DNA of 64,000 nt from a bacterium UBP2_UBA5202 (GTDB lineage: Bacteria; Edwardsbacteria; AC1; EtOH8): contig DHVS01000032.1 of assembly GCA_002412795.1 (NCBI GenBank), positions 68,374-132,373 of the forward strand. Direction: 5' to 3'. The position numbers were made by a program, and so were the translations under genes. The notes below the pieces were generated by a model, which worked only from the letters and a program-made list of their open reading frames with translations, made no database searches and was not told the DNA's origin. Shown piece by piece: positions 1 to 7,312 of this stretch (positions within the stretch are counted from its first letter, which is position 1; each line of letters starts with the position of its first letter).

Positions 1-608
1 CCGAAGGCAAGTCCACCTCGGCCGCCAATATTGCCATCACCACCGCCCTGTCCGGCATCCGCACCCTGCTGGTGGACGCCGACCTCAGAAGGCCGGTGAT
101 CCACTCCCTGTTCGGGCTGGAACGGGAGCCGGGGTTAAGCAACCTGCTGGCCGAACGCCTGGCCCTGGAGAAAGTGATCAAACCATCGGGAATAGAAAAC
201 CTTTCCATCCTAACCTGCGGGGCCATCCCGCCCAACCCCTCGGAGCTTTTGGGCTCCCAGCGGATGCGGGACCTGATCAAGCTGCTGAGCCAGCAGTACG
301 ACCTGGTGCTGTTCGACAGCCCGCCGGTGATCACCGTCACCGACACGGCGGTCTTAAGTCCCCAGGTGGACGGGCTGGTGCTGGTGGTAAAATCCCATGC
401 CACCGACAAGCGGGCTTTGTTGCGTGCCAAGACCATTCTGACCAATCTCAAGGCCAATATTTTGGGCGTGGTGCTGAATAAGATCGAGCTTTCCGGTCTG
501 GCCGGTAGTTACGATTATTATTACCACTACAATTATTATTATGCCGAGGACGGCGCCAAGAAAAAACGGGACCGGCAGCATAAATGGTGGAATGTTTTGA
601 AGGGCTGA
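1..608 (+). CDS. Polysaccharide-type tyrosine kinase (CpsD/Wzc C-terminal domain), 5' partial
   Basis: This is the C-terminal ATPase half of a bacterial tyrosine kinase that controls exopolysaccharide chain length or export; the gene begins before the window. The first complete codons (from base 3) read EGKSTSAANIA, the end of a Walker A loop, followed by the Walker A' motif LLVDADLRRP and later DLVLFDSPPV (Walker B). The end has the family's Tyr-rich autophosphorylation tail: eight Tyr in about 13 residues (YDYYYHYNYYY), then a basic end. An internal GTG at 72 lies inside the Walker A' strand and is not a real start. Whether an N-terminal Wzz membrane domain is fused cannot be seen. Upstream genes are probably a capsule or exopolysaccharide cluster. 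Confidence 0.9.
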   Translation, partial: EGKSTSAANIAITTALSGIRTLLVDADLRRPVIHSLFGLEREPGLSNLLAERLALEKVIKPSGIENLSILTCGAIPPNPSELLGSQRMRDLIKLLSQQYDLVLFDSPPVITVTDTAVLSPQVDGLVLVVKSHATDKRALLRAKTILTNLKANILGVVLNKIELSGLAGSYDYYYHYNYYYAEDGAKKKRDRQHKWWNVLKG

Positions 609-639
609 ACTAATTTAACAATCTGTCTTGTTTTTAAAC

Positions 640-882
640 ATGAGCCCGTCAATATTTAGGGAAAAAGGTTATCGCTTTTACTTTCTCTCCAATTAGGAAG
701 AACGCATACACGTCCATGTTACCTGCGAAACCGGAGAAGCCAAATTTTGGCTTGAGCCCATCGTCTCACTGGCAGTAAACCATGGATTAAACCAAAGAAA
801 ACTGAAGGACATTCAGCATATCGTGGAGAAACACAAAGATGAGATCATTAAAGCCTGGCAAAAACATTTTATTGAGCGTTGA
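640..882 (+). pseudogene. DUF4160 protein interrupted by an in-frame amber codon
   Basis: From ATG 640 the frame reads MSPSIFREKGYRFYFLSN and then TAG at 694-696. In the same frame it continues EERIHVHVTCETGEAKFWLE and on to a stop at 880-882. The joined product of about 80 residues matches the DUF4160 layout: a GYRFYF strand, the IHVHV motif, a FWLEP strand, and a C-terminal helix with KDIQHIVEKHKDEI. Family members often have Glu at the amber position (NEEERIHVHV), so GAG to TAG is the simplest explanation. The frame overlaps the DUF2442 gene by 44 bases, as an intact pair would. It may be a young pseudogene, a read-through gene or a sequencing error. Confidence 0.75.
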
Positions 883-1180
883 GAATATCACGCCTTTCGG
901 CATTTGGCTCTTTGTAAAAGGAAAAGAATACTTTATGAGTTTTCAACAGTATCCTTATTTCAAAGACCAGACATTGAATTCCATACAAAAGGTCCAGTTG
1001 CTGCATGGTTACCATTTATATTGGCCGGACCTGGATGTTGACCTGGAAATAGATAATCTCGAGAATCCTGGAAAATATAAACTGCGATCCAAGGCTCCTG
1101 CACAATCAAGGAGAAAACAGCCTTATTCTAAGCTGCCATTGCGTGATGTTCGTAAAGGAAATGCCGCGAGACCAATGTGA
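839..1180 (+). CDS. DUF2442 domain protein
   Basis: This 113-residue protein has the DUF2442 core: ENITPFGIWLFVKGKEYF, then a YPYFKD segment, a histidine-containing LLHGYHLYWPDLDVDL strand pair, and LENPGKY. DUF2442 genes commonly sit directly after DUF4160 genes, and that holds here with the start inside the DUF4160 frame, suggesting translational coupling. The C-terminus (about residues 85-113) is basic and probably disordered. The pair is sometimes discussed as toxin-antitoxin-like, but no activity is established, so none is assigned. If translation depends on coupling, the amber codon upstream could lower its expression. It ends shortly before a bidirectional terminator. Confidence 0.75.
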   Translation: MRSLKPGKNILLSVENITPFGIWLFVKGKEYFMSFQQYPYFKDQTLNSIQKVQLLHGYHLYWPDLDVDLEIDNLENPGKYKLRSKAPAQSRRKQPYSKLPLRDVRKGNAARPM

Positions 1181-1210
1181 CCAAGTAAAAGATATAAAGG
1201 ATGTATATAA

Positions 1211-1245
1211 AAAACCGGCGTATTTATATATACGCCGGTTTTTTA
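1211..1245. terminator. Bidirectional intrinsic terminator
   Basis: A 10-bp perfect stem (AACCGGCGTA / TACGCCGGTT, 1213-1222 with 1231-1240) encloses an 8-base AT loop and has A and T tracts on both sides. It lies between the convergent DUF2442 gene and the saccharopine-dehydrogenase-like gene and should serve both. Confidence 0.9.
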
Positions 1246-1270
1246 TTGTTCCTGGCTTTGCTTCCCGTCT

Positions 1271-2440
1271 TCACATATTCCTGACTGTTTCCCTGAACTG
1301 TATGCCCCGTTTCTTAAAATCCTTTATGAACAGCACCGGATCGATGGACTTCTCCAGCGGCACCGCGCCTTTGGGCGCCAGACCCTGCACCAGGTGGTGG
1401 GCCACTATGGCCGCCGGGAACCCGGTGGTCCGCTCCATGGCGGTGAACCCGGTCCTGTCGTCCTGAAAATCAATGATGTCTATCTTGGCCTCCACTTTTT
1501 TGCCGTTGAGCTTTCCCAGGGCCGTCACCCGCAGCACTATCAGGTCCTTGTCCTTGGGGAAATCTATGGCCCTGGTAATCAGGGCATGGCTTAGGCGGCG
1601 GGGGATGACCTTCTGGCCCTTGACGTCGAGCGGAACCTGGTCGAAGAACCCCAGCTCCAGCATGGTCTTGATCTTCTGGTGGTGTCCGGGATAGCGCACC
1701 GTCTTATAGTCGTACTCTTTGACCTTCCCGGCAAAGGTCCAGGGCGCGGTGGAGGTGCCGCCGCTGGTGACGAAGGCCTCGCACCTGCCCACCGGCTGGG
1801 GGAACTCAATGGTCTCCAGACCGTCAAAGGTCGGGACCTTGGCCACCTTGCCGTTCCTGACGATGTAGGCCTCGCCGAAATATTCGTTGATCAGGCCCTC
1901 CACCGAGAACACCAGTTTGTAGTTCAGCGGCCCCCTGGGTTTTTGGGGCAGGCCCCCGCAGCGCATATGGATCTCGTCCACCTTGTCCAGTTTGTTGATG
2001 AAGTAGGCGGCCAGGGTGTTGCCCATGCCCGGCATCAGTCCGGTGTCCGGCACGATGGTGATTCCTTTGGCCCTGGCCTGCCTGTGGAGCGAAAGCTCTT
2101 TCATCACCACATCCGTGTTGCCGCCCAGGTCGCAGAAGTTGGCCCCGGCCTCCACCGCGGCCCTGGCCACTCCGTAATTGTAGTGGTAGGGCACGGCGCT
2201 GACCACGCAGTCGGCCCCGGCGAACAGTTTTTTGAGCGCCGCCGGATTTCCGGCGTCGGCCTTGACCGCCCTGGAGATCCCCGGCTTCACCAGTTTGTTG
2301 ACCCGGGCCGCGCCGGTCCGGGCCAGTTTCAAGTCGTGGTCGGCCAATATGACCGGCCCGGCCTGGCAGAACTTTGCCAGGTCATAGGCTATGGCCACTC
2401 CCTGGCGGCCAGCCCCCAGAACTATGTATTTGTATTTCAT
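1271..2440 (-). CDS. Saccharopine dehydrogenase-like NAD(P)-dependent oxidoreductase
   Basis: This 389-residue oxidoreductase opens with a Rossmann fold: MKYKYIVLGAGRQG carries GxGxxG at the very N-terminus. The C-terminal part has the alternating saccharopine dehydrogenase layout, with a PDTGLMPGMGNTLA segment near residue 150. Relatives act on saccharopine, carboxynorspermidine or related imine substrates of lysine and polyamine metabolism; the substrate cannot be read from the sequence. The frame is open for 20 codons upstream, but start 2440 is preferred because the Rossmann strand begins there. A perfect sigma-70 promoter lies directly upstream with -10 only six bases from this ATG, so the mRNA may be leaderless. 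No Shine-Dalgarno site is visible. Confidence 0.88.
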   Translation of the reverse strand: MKYKYIVLGAGRQGVAIAYDLAKFCQAGPVILADHDLKLARTGAARVNKLVKPGISRAVKADAGNPAALKKLFAGADCVVSAVPYHYNYGVARAAVEAGANFCDLGGNTDVVMKELSLHRQARAKGITIVPDTGLMPGMGNTLAAYFINKLDKVDEIHMRCGGLPQKPRGPLNYKLVFSVEGLINEYFGEAYIVRNGKVAKVPTFDGLETIEFPQPVGRCEAFVTSGGTSTAPWTFAGKVKEYDYKTVRYPGHHQKIKTMLELGFFDQVPLDVKGQKVIPRRLSHALITRAIDFPKDKDLIVLRVTALGKLNGKKVEAKIDIIDFQDDRTGFTAMERTTGFPAAIVAHHLVQGLAPKGAVPLEKSIDPVLFIKDFKKRGIQFRETVRNM

Positions 2441-2446
2441 GTTTTG

Positions 2447-2475
2447 ATTATACCCCAAGGACCGTGATTTGTCAA
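2447..2475 (-). promoter_or_regulatory. Consensus sigma-70 promoter placed for a leaderless transcript
   Basis: On the minus strand TTGACA (2470-2475) is followed by exactly 17 bases and TATAAT (2447-2452), matching the consensus at all twelve positions. The start codon of the oxidoreductase (2440) begins seven bases downstream of the -10 box, so +1 should fall at or beside the A of ATG. Confidence 0.85.
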
Positions 2476-2592
2476 AATTTATTTTTTGTTTTGGTTGCAT
2501 AATTCGCCCCGTCCATATATAATTAACCTGTCATCCTGAGCGGTGCATTGATTTATTCGTAATGCCCAATACCCTGCCCGACAGACCGAAGG

Positions 2593-2709
2593 ATGATCCG
2601 GGACTTCATCCCGGTGACCGGTTATCTGGACGATCTGGTGCTGGCGCTTTGGCCGCTGATCCTGGCTTTGTTAGCATGGATAATCATAAAAGTAATCGGA
2701 AAACATTGA
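2593..2709 (+). pseudogene. Remnant of a DUF1232 (YkvA-like) membrane protein
   Basis: A 38-codon frame reads MIRDFIPVTGYLDDLVLALW and continues as a hydrophobic segment ending KVIGKH. DUF1232 proteins carry DLIPDFIPVLGYLDDL at the same place, before their C-terminal membrane helix. The N-terminal half is missing and the frame is closed upstream by TAA at 2563-2565, so this is best read as a fragment. Its TGA overlaps the ATG of the cupin gene (TGATG), so it could still act as a coupling leader. A functional microprotein cannot be excluded. Confidence 0.6.
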
Positions 2710-3200
2710 TGCCGACCGTCCAAAAGATAATAAAACTTTTAAAGCTCAAGCCCCTGCCCCAGGAAGGCGGGCTTTACCGGGAGACCTACCGTTCTGCCTT
2801 GAAGGTAGATTGCGGAACCGGGGCCAAACGCAGCGTGGGAACCTCAATTTACTATCTTATAACCCCGGATAGATTTTCGGCCCTGCATCGCGTTTCCTCC
2901 GATGAGATCTTTCACTTTTATCTCGGCGATCCGGTGGAGATGCTGCTGCTCTACCCTAACGGCAGGTCCCGGAAAGTGATCCTGGGACCGGACATCGAAA
3001 AAGGCCAACACCCTCAGTTCCTGGTTCCCAAGAATGTCTGGCAGGGTTCGCGGCTTAAAGGAGACGGCAAGTACGCCCTGCTAGGCACCACTGTTTTTCC
3101 GGGCTTCGATTTCGCCGATTACCGGCAGGGCAGCAGGAAAGAACTATTGAAGCTCTACCCAAAATGCAAACAAGCAATAACTGCATTGACCGCAGAATGA
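2709..3200 (+). CDS. DUF985 (cupin_5) family protein
   Basis: This 163-residue protein follows the DUF985 cupin pattern: an N-terminal helix with PLPQEGGLYRETYRS, then STS-type GTSIYYLI, the cupin strand ALHRVSSDEIFHFYLGDP with its His and Glu ligands, and a late GTTVFPGFDFADY segment. Members fold as a small beta barrel; their reaction is generally unknown. The frame is open back to 2562, but that part overlaps the DUF1232 remnant in another frame, and residues before 2709 do not resemble the family. Its TGA overlaps the next ATG (ATGA), placing it in one operon with the L,D-transpeptidase and polyferredoxin genes. Confidence 0.82.
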   Translation: MPTVQKIIKLLKLKPLPQEGGLYRETYRSALKVDCGTGAKRSVGTSIYYLITPDRFSALHRVSSDEIFHFYLGDPVEMLLLYPNGRSRKVILGPDIEKGQHPQFLVPKNVWQGSRLKGDGKYALLGTTVFPGFDFADYRQGSRKELLKLYPKCKQAITALTAE

Positions 3201-3955
3201 AGGTCTATCTTCTTTTAACCCTATCGCTGGCCCTGTTGGTTGCCGCGGCTTCAGCCCAAACCGGTTTTAAACGGATGCAGCTGCGGAACCCCAGGGTGCG
3301 GCAGGCCTATGTCCAAAAAGAGCCGGGAGTAAAAGCATTGTTCAAAGCCCGTGAACTTACCTATCCCCCAAAGCAGATCCTGATCAGAATATTCAAGCAG
3401 GAAATGCTGCTGGAACTCTGGGCCGCCGATTCTGCCGGAACGGCCATGATCCCGGTAAAAGAATATCCGGTTTGCGCCTCTTCCGGGGAGCCCGGTCCCA
3501 AGCGAAAGCGCGGCGACGGCCAGGTGCCGGAGGGCTTTTACTCCATCAATCATTTCAATCCCGCCAGCAACTTTCACCTTTCCCTGGGACTTGATTACCC
3601 CAACCGCTCCGACCAGCTGCTGGGCGACCGGGACGACCCCGGCAGCGCCATTTACATCCACGGGGACTGCGTGACCATCGGCTGCATCCCCATCACCGAC
3701 GAGGGGATCAAGGAGCTGTACCTGATGGCGCTGGAAGCCAGAAACGGCGGGCAGGAGAAGATCCCCGTCCACCTTTTTCCCTGCCGGATGGAGGGGTCAA
3801 GCTATCAGAAAATGCTGGAGGAACATCGGGAAGACCCGGTTCTCTTGAGGTTCTGGGACAACCTGAAACAGGGTTATGATTTTTTTGGAGCCAACAAAAC
3901 CGTTCCCCGGATAATGGTGGACCGCAAGGGGAGTTATTTTTTCAACCAACCGTAA
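3197..3955 (+). CDS. Secreted L,D-transpeptidase (YkuD fold, YafK-like)
   Basis: The 252-residue product has a signal peptide (MKVYLLLTLSLALLVAAASA) and a YkuD catalytic domain. The active-site pattern HG-x5-GCIPI occurs as IHGDCVTIGCIPITDEGI near residues 150-167, with Cys as nucleophile and the preceding His as base. The region GDGQVPEGFYSI is the usual substrate-side loop. Such enzymes make 3-3 peptidoglycan cross-links or attach or release lipoproteins; YafK (DpaA) hydrolyses the Lpp-peptidoglycan bond. The start at 3197 is chosen over 3164 because it begins the signal peptide and overlaps the upstream stop by four bases. The protein should work in the periplasm. Confidence 0.85.
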   Translation: MKVYLLLTLSLALLVAAASAQTGFKRMQLRNPRVRQAYVQKEPGVKALFKARELTYPPKQILIRIFKQEMLLELWAADSAGTAMIPVKEYPVCASSGEPGPKRKRGDGQVPEGFYSINHFNPASNFHLSLGLDYPNRSDQLLGDRDDPGSAIYIHGDCVTIGCIPITDEGIKELYLMALEARNGGQEKIPVHLFPCRMEGSSYQKMLEEHREDPVLLRFWDNLKQGYDFFGANKTVPRIMVDRKGSYFFNQP

Positions 3956-3961
3956 AACGCC

Positions 3962-4762
3962 ATGTTTAAAAACCTGAGCATTCCCGTTCAAAGGCTGTAT
4001 GTTCAGATAACCGCCGCCATCGTCACCAACAGCTACTTTTTGGCGCCTTATCTGAAATACCTGCCCTGCCCCTCGCTGAACTGCTACGCCTGCCCGGCGG
4101 CTAATTTCGCCTGCCCCATCGGGACCCTGCAGTACTTCGTGATCATCGGGGTCTTCCCGTTCCTGCTGCTGGGAATATTGTTCCTGGTGGGAGGGTTCTT
4201 GGGACGATGGGCCTGCGGCTACCTGTGCCCCTTCGGATTATTTCAGGATCTGCTGGCCAAAATAAGAAAGGCCAAGCTTGAGATGCCCACCTGGCTGGGC
4301 TGGGGCCGCTATGTCTCTTTGGTCGGCGTGGCCATAATAATTCCGGCCATCACCAAGGAGCCCTGGTTCAGCAAACTCTGCCCGGCCGGAACGCTGGAGG
4401 CCGGGATACCGATAGTGGGCTGGGCCTTCTTCAAGACCAAGGCGCTGGGACAGTATTCAACGATATTGGGCATGACCGGCTGGCTGTTCTGGGTCAAGGT
4501 CGGACTGCTGGCCGGGACCATCGCGGCCGCCATCTACATCAAGCGTCCCTTCTGCCGGTTCATCTGCCCGCTGGGAGCCATCTTCGGTTTGTTCAACCGG
4601 GTCTCCCTGCTGCAGATCAAGGTGAATCATCACGCCCTGCACCTGCCGGCCGACTGCCGCAAGATCTGTCCGGTGGACATTGATATCAGAAAGGACCCGG
4701 TCTCGGCCAAGTGCATCCGGTGCATGCAGTGCACCAAGTGTCCGGGAGTGTCCCAGAAATAG
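3962..4762 (+). CDS. Membrane polyferredoxin (NapH/YccM-like 4Fe-4S protein)
   Basis: This 266-residue membrane protein has about five hydrophobic segments and Cys clusters facing the cytoplasm: CPSLNCYACPAANFACP near the N-terminus, CGYLCPFG near residue 85, CRFICPLG near residue 197, and a C-terminal ferredoxin-like CRKICPVDI followed by CIRCMQCTKCPG. This is the NapH/NosR/YccM layout, which moves electrons between quinol and a periplasmic partner. No terminal reductase is adjacent, so the partner is unknown. It starts seven bases after the transpeptidase gene and is followed by a strong terminator, so it closes the operon. Confidence 0.82.
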   Translation: MFKNLSIPVQRLYVQITAAIVTNSYFLAPYLKYLPCPSLNCYACPAANFACPIGTLQYFVIIGVFPFLLLGILFLVGGFLGRWACGYLCPFGLFQDLLAKIRKAKLEMPTWLGWGRYVSLVGVAIIIPAITKEPWFSKLCPAGTLEAGIPIVGWAFFKTKALGQYSTILGMTGWLFWVKVGLLAGTIAAAIYIKRPFCRFICPLGAIFGLFNRVSLLQIKVNHHALHLPADCRKICPVDIDIRKDPVSAKCIRCMQCTKCPGVSQK

Positions 4763-4775
4763 CATTGTGAAAAAA

Positions 4776-4810
4776 GAAAAGCCCGAAGGATTTTATCCTT
4801 CGGGCTTTTT
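4776..4810 (+). terminator. Intrinsic terminator after the polyferredoxin gene
   Basis: An 11-bp stem (AGCCCGAAGGA / TCCTTCGGGCT, 4780-4790 with 4796-4806), TTTTA loop and following T tract lie just after the polyferredoxin stop. The A-rich left side lets it also serve the opposing DUF5674 operon. Confidence 0.9.
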
Positions 4811-4840
4811 GTTAGAAGAAAACTACTAAGTACCGGCGAT

Positions 4841-5176
4841 TCACTGCCGCTGGGCCACACGGGCGGCCCAGGTGAAGGCGCCGAAATACCTGCGCCACAG
4901 GTCATCGGTGGAGGAAAAACTGTTCTCGAACCAGAAATAATCCGCCAGCGCTTCGTACAGCCTGGTCAGCTCTTTCAGCCGCGTTTTGTTCCTGGGGTCA
5001 TCGATGGTCAGCCAAAGCAGTTCCAGCCCGCGTTCGGCTGCCCGGCGGCTGATCCCCTCGTCCCGGCCCCGCCACTTGATGGTCCGCTCCACTTCGCTGC
5101 CGATGTTGGCCATTTGTCCGGCAAAGGTCAGGGTCTGCCAGCGGCCGGAAGCCAGTTCGCTATGAACGAAACTCAC
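4841..5176 (-). CDS. Conserved hypothetical helical protein paired with DUF5674
   Basis: This 111-residue, mostly helical protein contains QMANIGSEVERTIKWR in its first half, LLWLTIDDPRNKTRLKELTR in the middle and WRRYFGAFTWAARVA at the end. From memory, proteins of this pattern occur across candidate phyla with DUF5674 as neighbour; I know no assigned function. It starts at GTG 5176, whose last two bases are shared with the upstream TGA (GTGA overlap), which supports both the start choice and translational coupling. There is no signal peptide, so it is probably cytoplasmic. The first 12 residues look poorly structured. Confidence 0.7.
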   Translation of the reverse strand: MSFVHSELASGRWQTLTFAGQMANIGSEVERTIKWRGRDEGISRRAAERGLELLWLTIDDPRNKTRLKELTRLYEALADYFWFENSFSSTDDLWRRYFGAFTWAARVAQRQ

Positions 5177-5514
5177 CTGGCCACCAGCCTTTCCACCACC
5201 GAGGCGATGCGCCGCCGGAGTTCCGGATCATCCACCCCGCGGCTGCGGTTGCCCTGCGACGGCCGGAGGTTGATCATGGAGTCGAATTCCAGCCAGTCTT
5301 CGCCTTTCACTTCGGGGTAAAAGTTTATCCCCCACAGGTCGCGCTGGCGCGAACCGGCCTCCAGCAACAGGGCCTCCTCGTCGGAATGCAGCTCGCCGCC
5401 GACGGCCATCAGGTTCCGTTCCACATCCACCACGGCCTTGACCATGTCGCCGAACCGTTCCTGCGCCAGCTCCTGCAGACGGGCCAGGGTTATTTTTTCA
5501 CGTATGATCTCCAT
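5173..5514 (-). CDS. DUF5674 family protein
   Basis: The 113-residue product reads MEIIREKITLARLQELAQER, then FGDMVKAVVDVERNLMAVGG, HSDEEALLLEAGSRQRDLWGI and an ending rich in Pro-Ser-Gln-Gly-Asn-Arg and then helical. The VVD-x-MA-GGELHSDEE pattern identifies DUF5674, a small cytoplasmic family of unknown function. The ATG at 5514 is chosen because similarity begins there; the frame is open further upstream only through the RHS remnant. It overlaps the following helical gene by four bases. The two probably form a small operon that reads out of the decayed RHS locus. Confidence 0.78.
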   Translation of the reverse strand: MEIIREKITLARLQELAQERFGDMVKAVVDVERNLMAVGGELHSDEEALLLEAGSRQRDLWGINFYPEVKGEDWLEFDSMINLRPSQGNRSRGVDDPELRRRIASVVERLVAR

Positions 5515-5521
5515 ATGGTAA

Positions 5522-6110
5522 TTATCCCAAATATGTAAGCAAAAAGCAAGCCTGTCCTTGGTAAGCTTGGGAACAATTAAAACGCTCCCAGGCGTTGTCG
5601 GCGGTGACCCGCGCCTTGATGTCATCCGGCAGCCAGGAGGCTCCCGAGCCGAACTTCTGGTCGGTGTCCAGGGCGATGTAGATGTTCTCGTAGTTCCCCT
5701 GGGAGGTGCCGTAAAGATATTTGTGGGTGATCTCGAAGAACAGGAAATTGTCGTTGACGTGGACCTTAAGCGTTCCCATGTCCCGGGCGTCGTCGTGGCC
5801 GTCCCCGCTGGGGGCGGAAGCCAAAAGATCATCGTAGACCTCCACCCTGTCAACCTCGTTCTGGGGGTCCGTGCCGCCGGAGACGGTTACGGTCTTAATG
5901 GCAGATGTGCGCAGGCCCTCTGCGTTGTATATGTAATCGTTGCGGGTGGTGCTGTTGCCCACTGATTGGCTTAGGCGGGTCAGCTTGCCCAGATAGTTGT
6001 AATGGTAATTCCAGACCCCGTCGTTTACCAGGTTACCGTTGCCGTCGTAGGTGTGGGTGACGCCGTTGGCGGTTTACAGGTGGTTGGTGCCTTGGTAGTA
6101 GCTGTTTTCA
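5522..6110 (-). pseudogene. RHS/YD-repeat fragment (displaced, with stop codon)
   Basis: Reading the minus strand from about 6110 gives the RHS repeat text SYYQGTNHL, then TAA (6074-6076), then TANGVTHTYDGNGNLVND, YHYNYLGKLTRLSQSV and YIYNAEGLRTSA. These are normal YD repeats. From about 5850 the frame leaves the repeats and enters a different, non-repeat tail with NENIYIALDTD-like text (here ENIYIALDTDQKFGSG) up to a stop at 5522. The in-frame TAA and lack of a start show that it is broken. It looks like an old RHS C-terminus displaced by recombination, lying downstream of a second RHS fragment (7313-8155) on the same strand. Confidence 0.75.
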
Positions 6111-6351
6111 TAGAGCTGTTAGTGAAAGCCTCGTATCGGGTGGGGCTGAATGTTTGGTATTGATGAGCCTAGTTACGGTGATCCGGTTGCGGACGACTGC
6201 CCCTCGACGAGCTTTTTGGCGGAGTTGCAGACCTCCAGTCCCAGTTTTTTCTGGCAAAGAAGGCAGAGCATTGCTCATGTTTAGCAATTATTGTTGGATA
6301 AGACAAACTGTTCACTAGAAAAAATACTTCGCTTTAGGAGGAGCATTTTTG
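6111..6351 (-). other. Degenerate intergenic spacer in the RHS locus
   Basis: These 241 bases lie between the two RHS fragments. Just above 6110 the minus strand, in another frame, gives YQTFSPTRYEAFTNSS, plausible RHS text lost by frameshift. A 32-codon frame at 6271-6173 begins MLCLLCQKKLGLEVCNS; its CxxC is suggestive, but nothing else supports a gene. Confidence 0.4.
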
Positions 6352-7302
6352 CTATTGTACATTAAAAGGCATAAGGTGATCGTCTTTACCTTCTGTTATT
6401 TTCCTAGTATTTTTATTCCTTAAGTCCAATTCATATATATCCCACTTATTATCAATATTTGAAGAATATAATATCATATTTTTACTTAACAGAACTAGAT
6501 CAAGGATGAATCCACCGTCATCGATTAGTAATTTTGTTTCACTCTTACTCATATCATAATCATATAACTTGCTAATCTTTTCATCAATCTGAATAACAAA
6601 TACTAAATGGCCATTAGTATAAACCATAGTTACAACATCGTAAGGCTTGTCAATTAATACTTTGTCTTCTTTTGTACATAAATTCATTTTACATATCATT
6701 TGTTTGTTAACATCATAATATATGAAATTATTATTATCTAACCATTTTGGAGCTATTGGCCCAAGTATGCCTTTTGACACATAATTGCATGAATCCTTTT
6801 TAAAGTCATACAATAATATTCCATTTACATTACCGTATAAAAAGCGTTGTCCATTAGGTGAAAGTGATAGGTTGCCCGGAAAATCAACTGCCTTTGTTAA
6901 ATATTTATAGCTATTGTTTTGTTTTTCATATACGACATTAATGCTATCCGGCTTGCTCAACATCACAATCATCTTGTTTCTATTAATGCTAAACAAATTA
7001 TGACCTGATGCTGCGCTTAATGTAGATAATTTTTCATTGGAAATCATATCGTACTCATATAATACCCTTCTAGGTTGCACTTTTCTCTGTTCATCAAGCA
7101 TAACATATACTCTTTTTTTAAAACATGCTACGTCAACTATAGAATATGAAGTTGATTCATCTAATTTTGATATTATGTATGGTTTATTTTTGTAAACAAT
7201 AAATAATTGGTTTTTGCTTTTATTTATGTATCCATAATTTTCTTTTGCAAAATAAATGGTTCCTTGTGTTAGTATCAATATGCTTAATAATATTTTTCGC
7301 AT
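6352..7302 (-). CDS. Secreted beta-propeller-like protein, unknown function
   Basis: The 316-residue product begins MRKILLSILILTQGTIYF, a signal peptide or lipoprotein-like leader. It continues as repeated blades with signatures such as LSLSPNGQRFLYGN, APKWLDNNNFIYYD and KMILYSSNIDNKWDIYELDL, the pattern of TolB/WD40-like propellers. Start 7302 is chosen because GAGGAGAAAC precedes it and the signal peptide begins there. Base composition is far more AT-rich than in neighbouring genes, indicating recent transfer. It starts 11 bases after the stop of the RHS-zincin fragment, the slot where immunity genes usually lie, but a propeller is not a known immunity fold for this toxin type. Confidence 0.7.
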   Translation of the reverse strand: MRKILLSILILTQGTIYFAKENYGYINKSKNQLFIVYKNKPYIISKLDESTSYSIVDVACFKKRVYVMLDEQRKVQPRRVLYEYDMISNEKLSTLSAASGHNLFSINRNKMIVMLSKPDSINVVYEKQNNSYKYLTKAVDFPGNLSLSPNGQRFLYGNVNGILLYDFKKDSCNYVSKGILGPIAPKWLDNNNFIYYDVNKQMICKMNLCTKEDKVLIDKPYDVVTMVYTNGHLVFVIQIDEKISKLYDYDMSKSETKLLIDDGGFILDLVLLSKNMILYSSNIDNKWDIYELDLRNKNTRKITEGKDDHLMPFNVQ

Positions 7303-7312
7303 GTTTCTCCTC

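Noticed and set aside
1679..2467. 262-codon plus-strand frame opposite the oxidoreductase
   Set aside because: Shadow frame of a Rossmann-fold gene; no start signal and no domain.
6173..6271. 32-codon frame with CxxC in the RHS spacer
   Set aside because: No ribosome site, no neighbour support and a surrounding decayed region.
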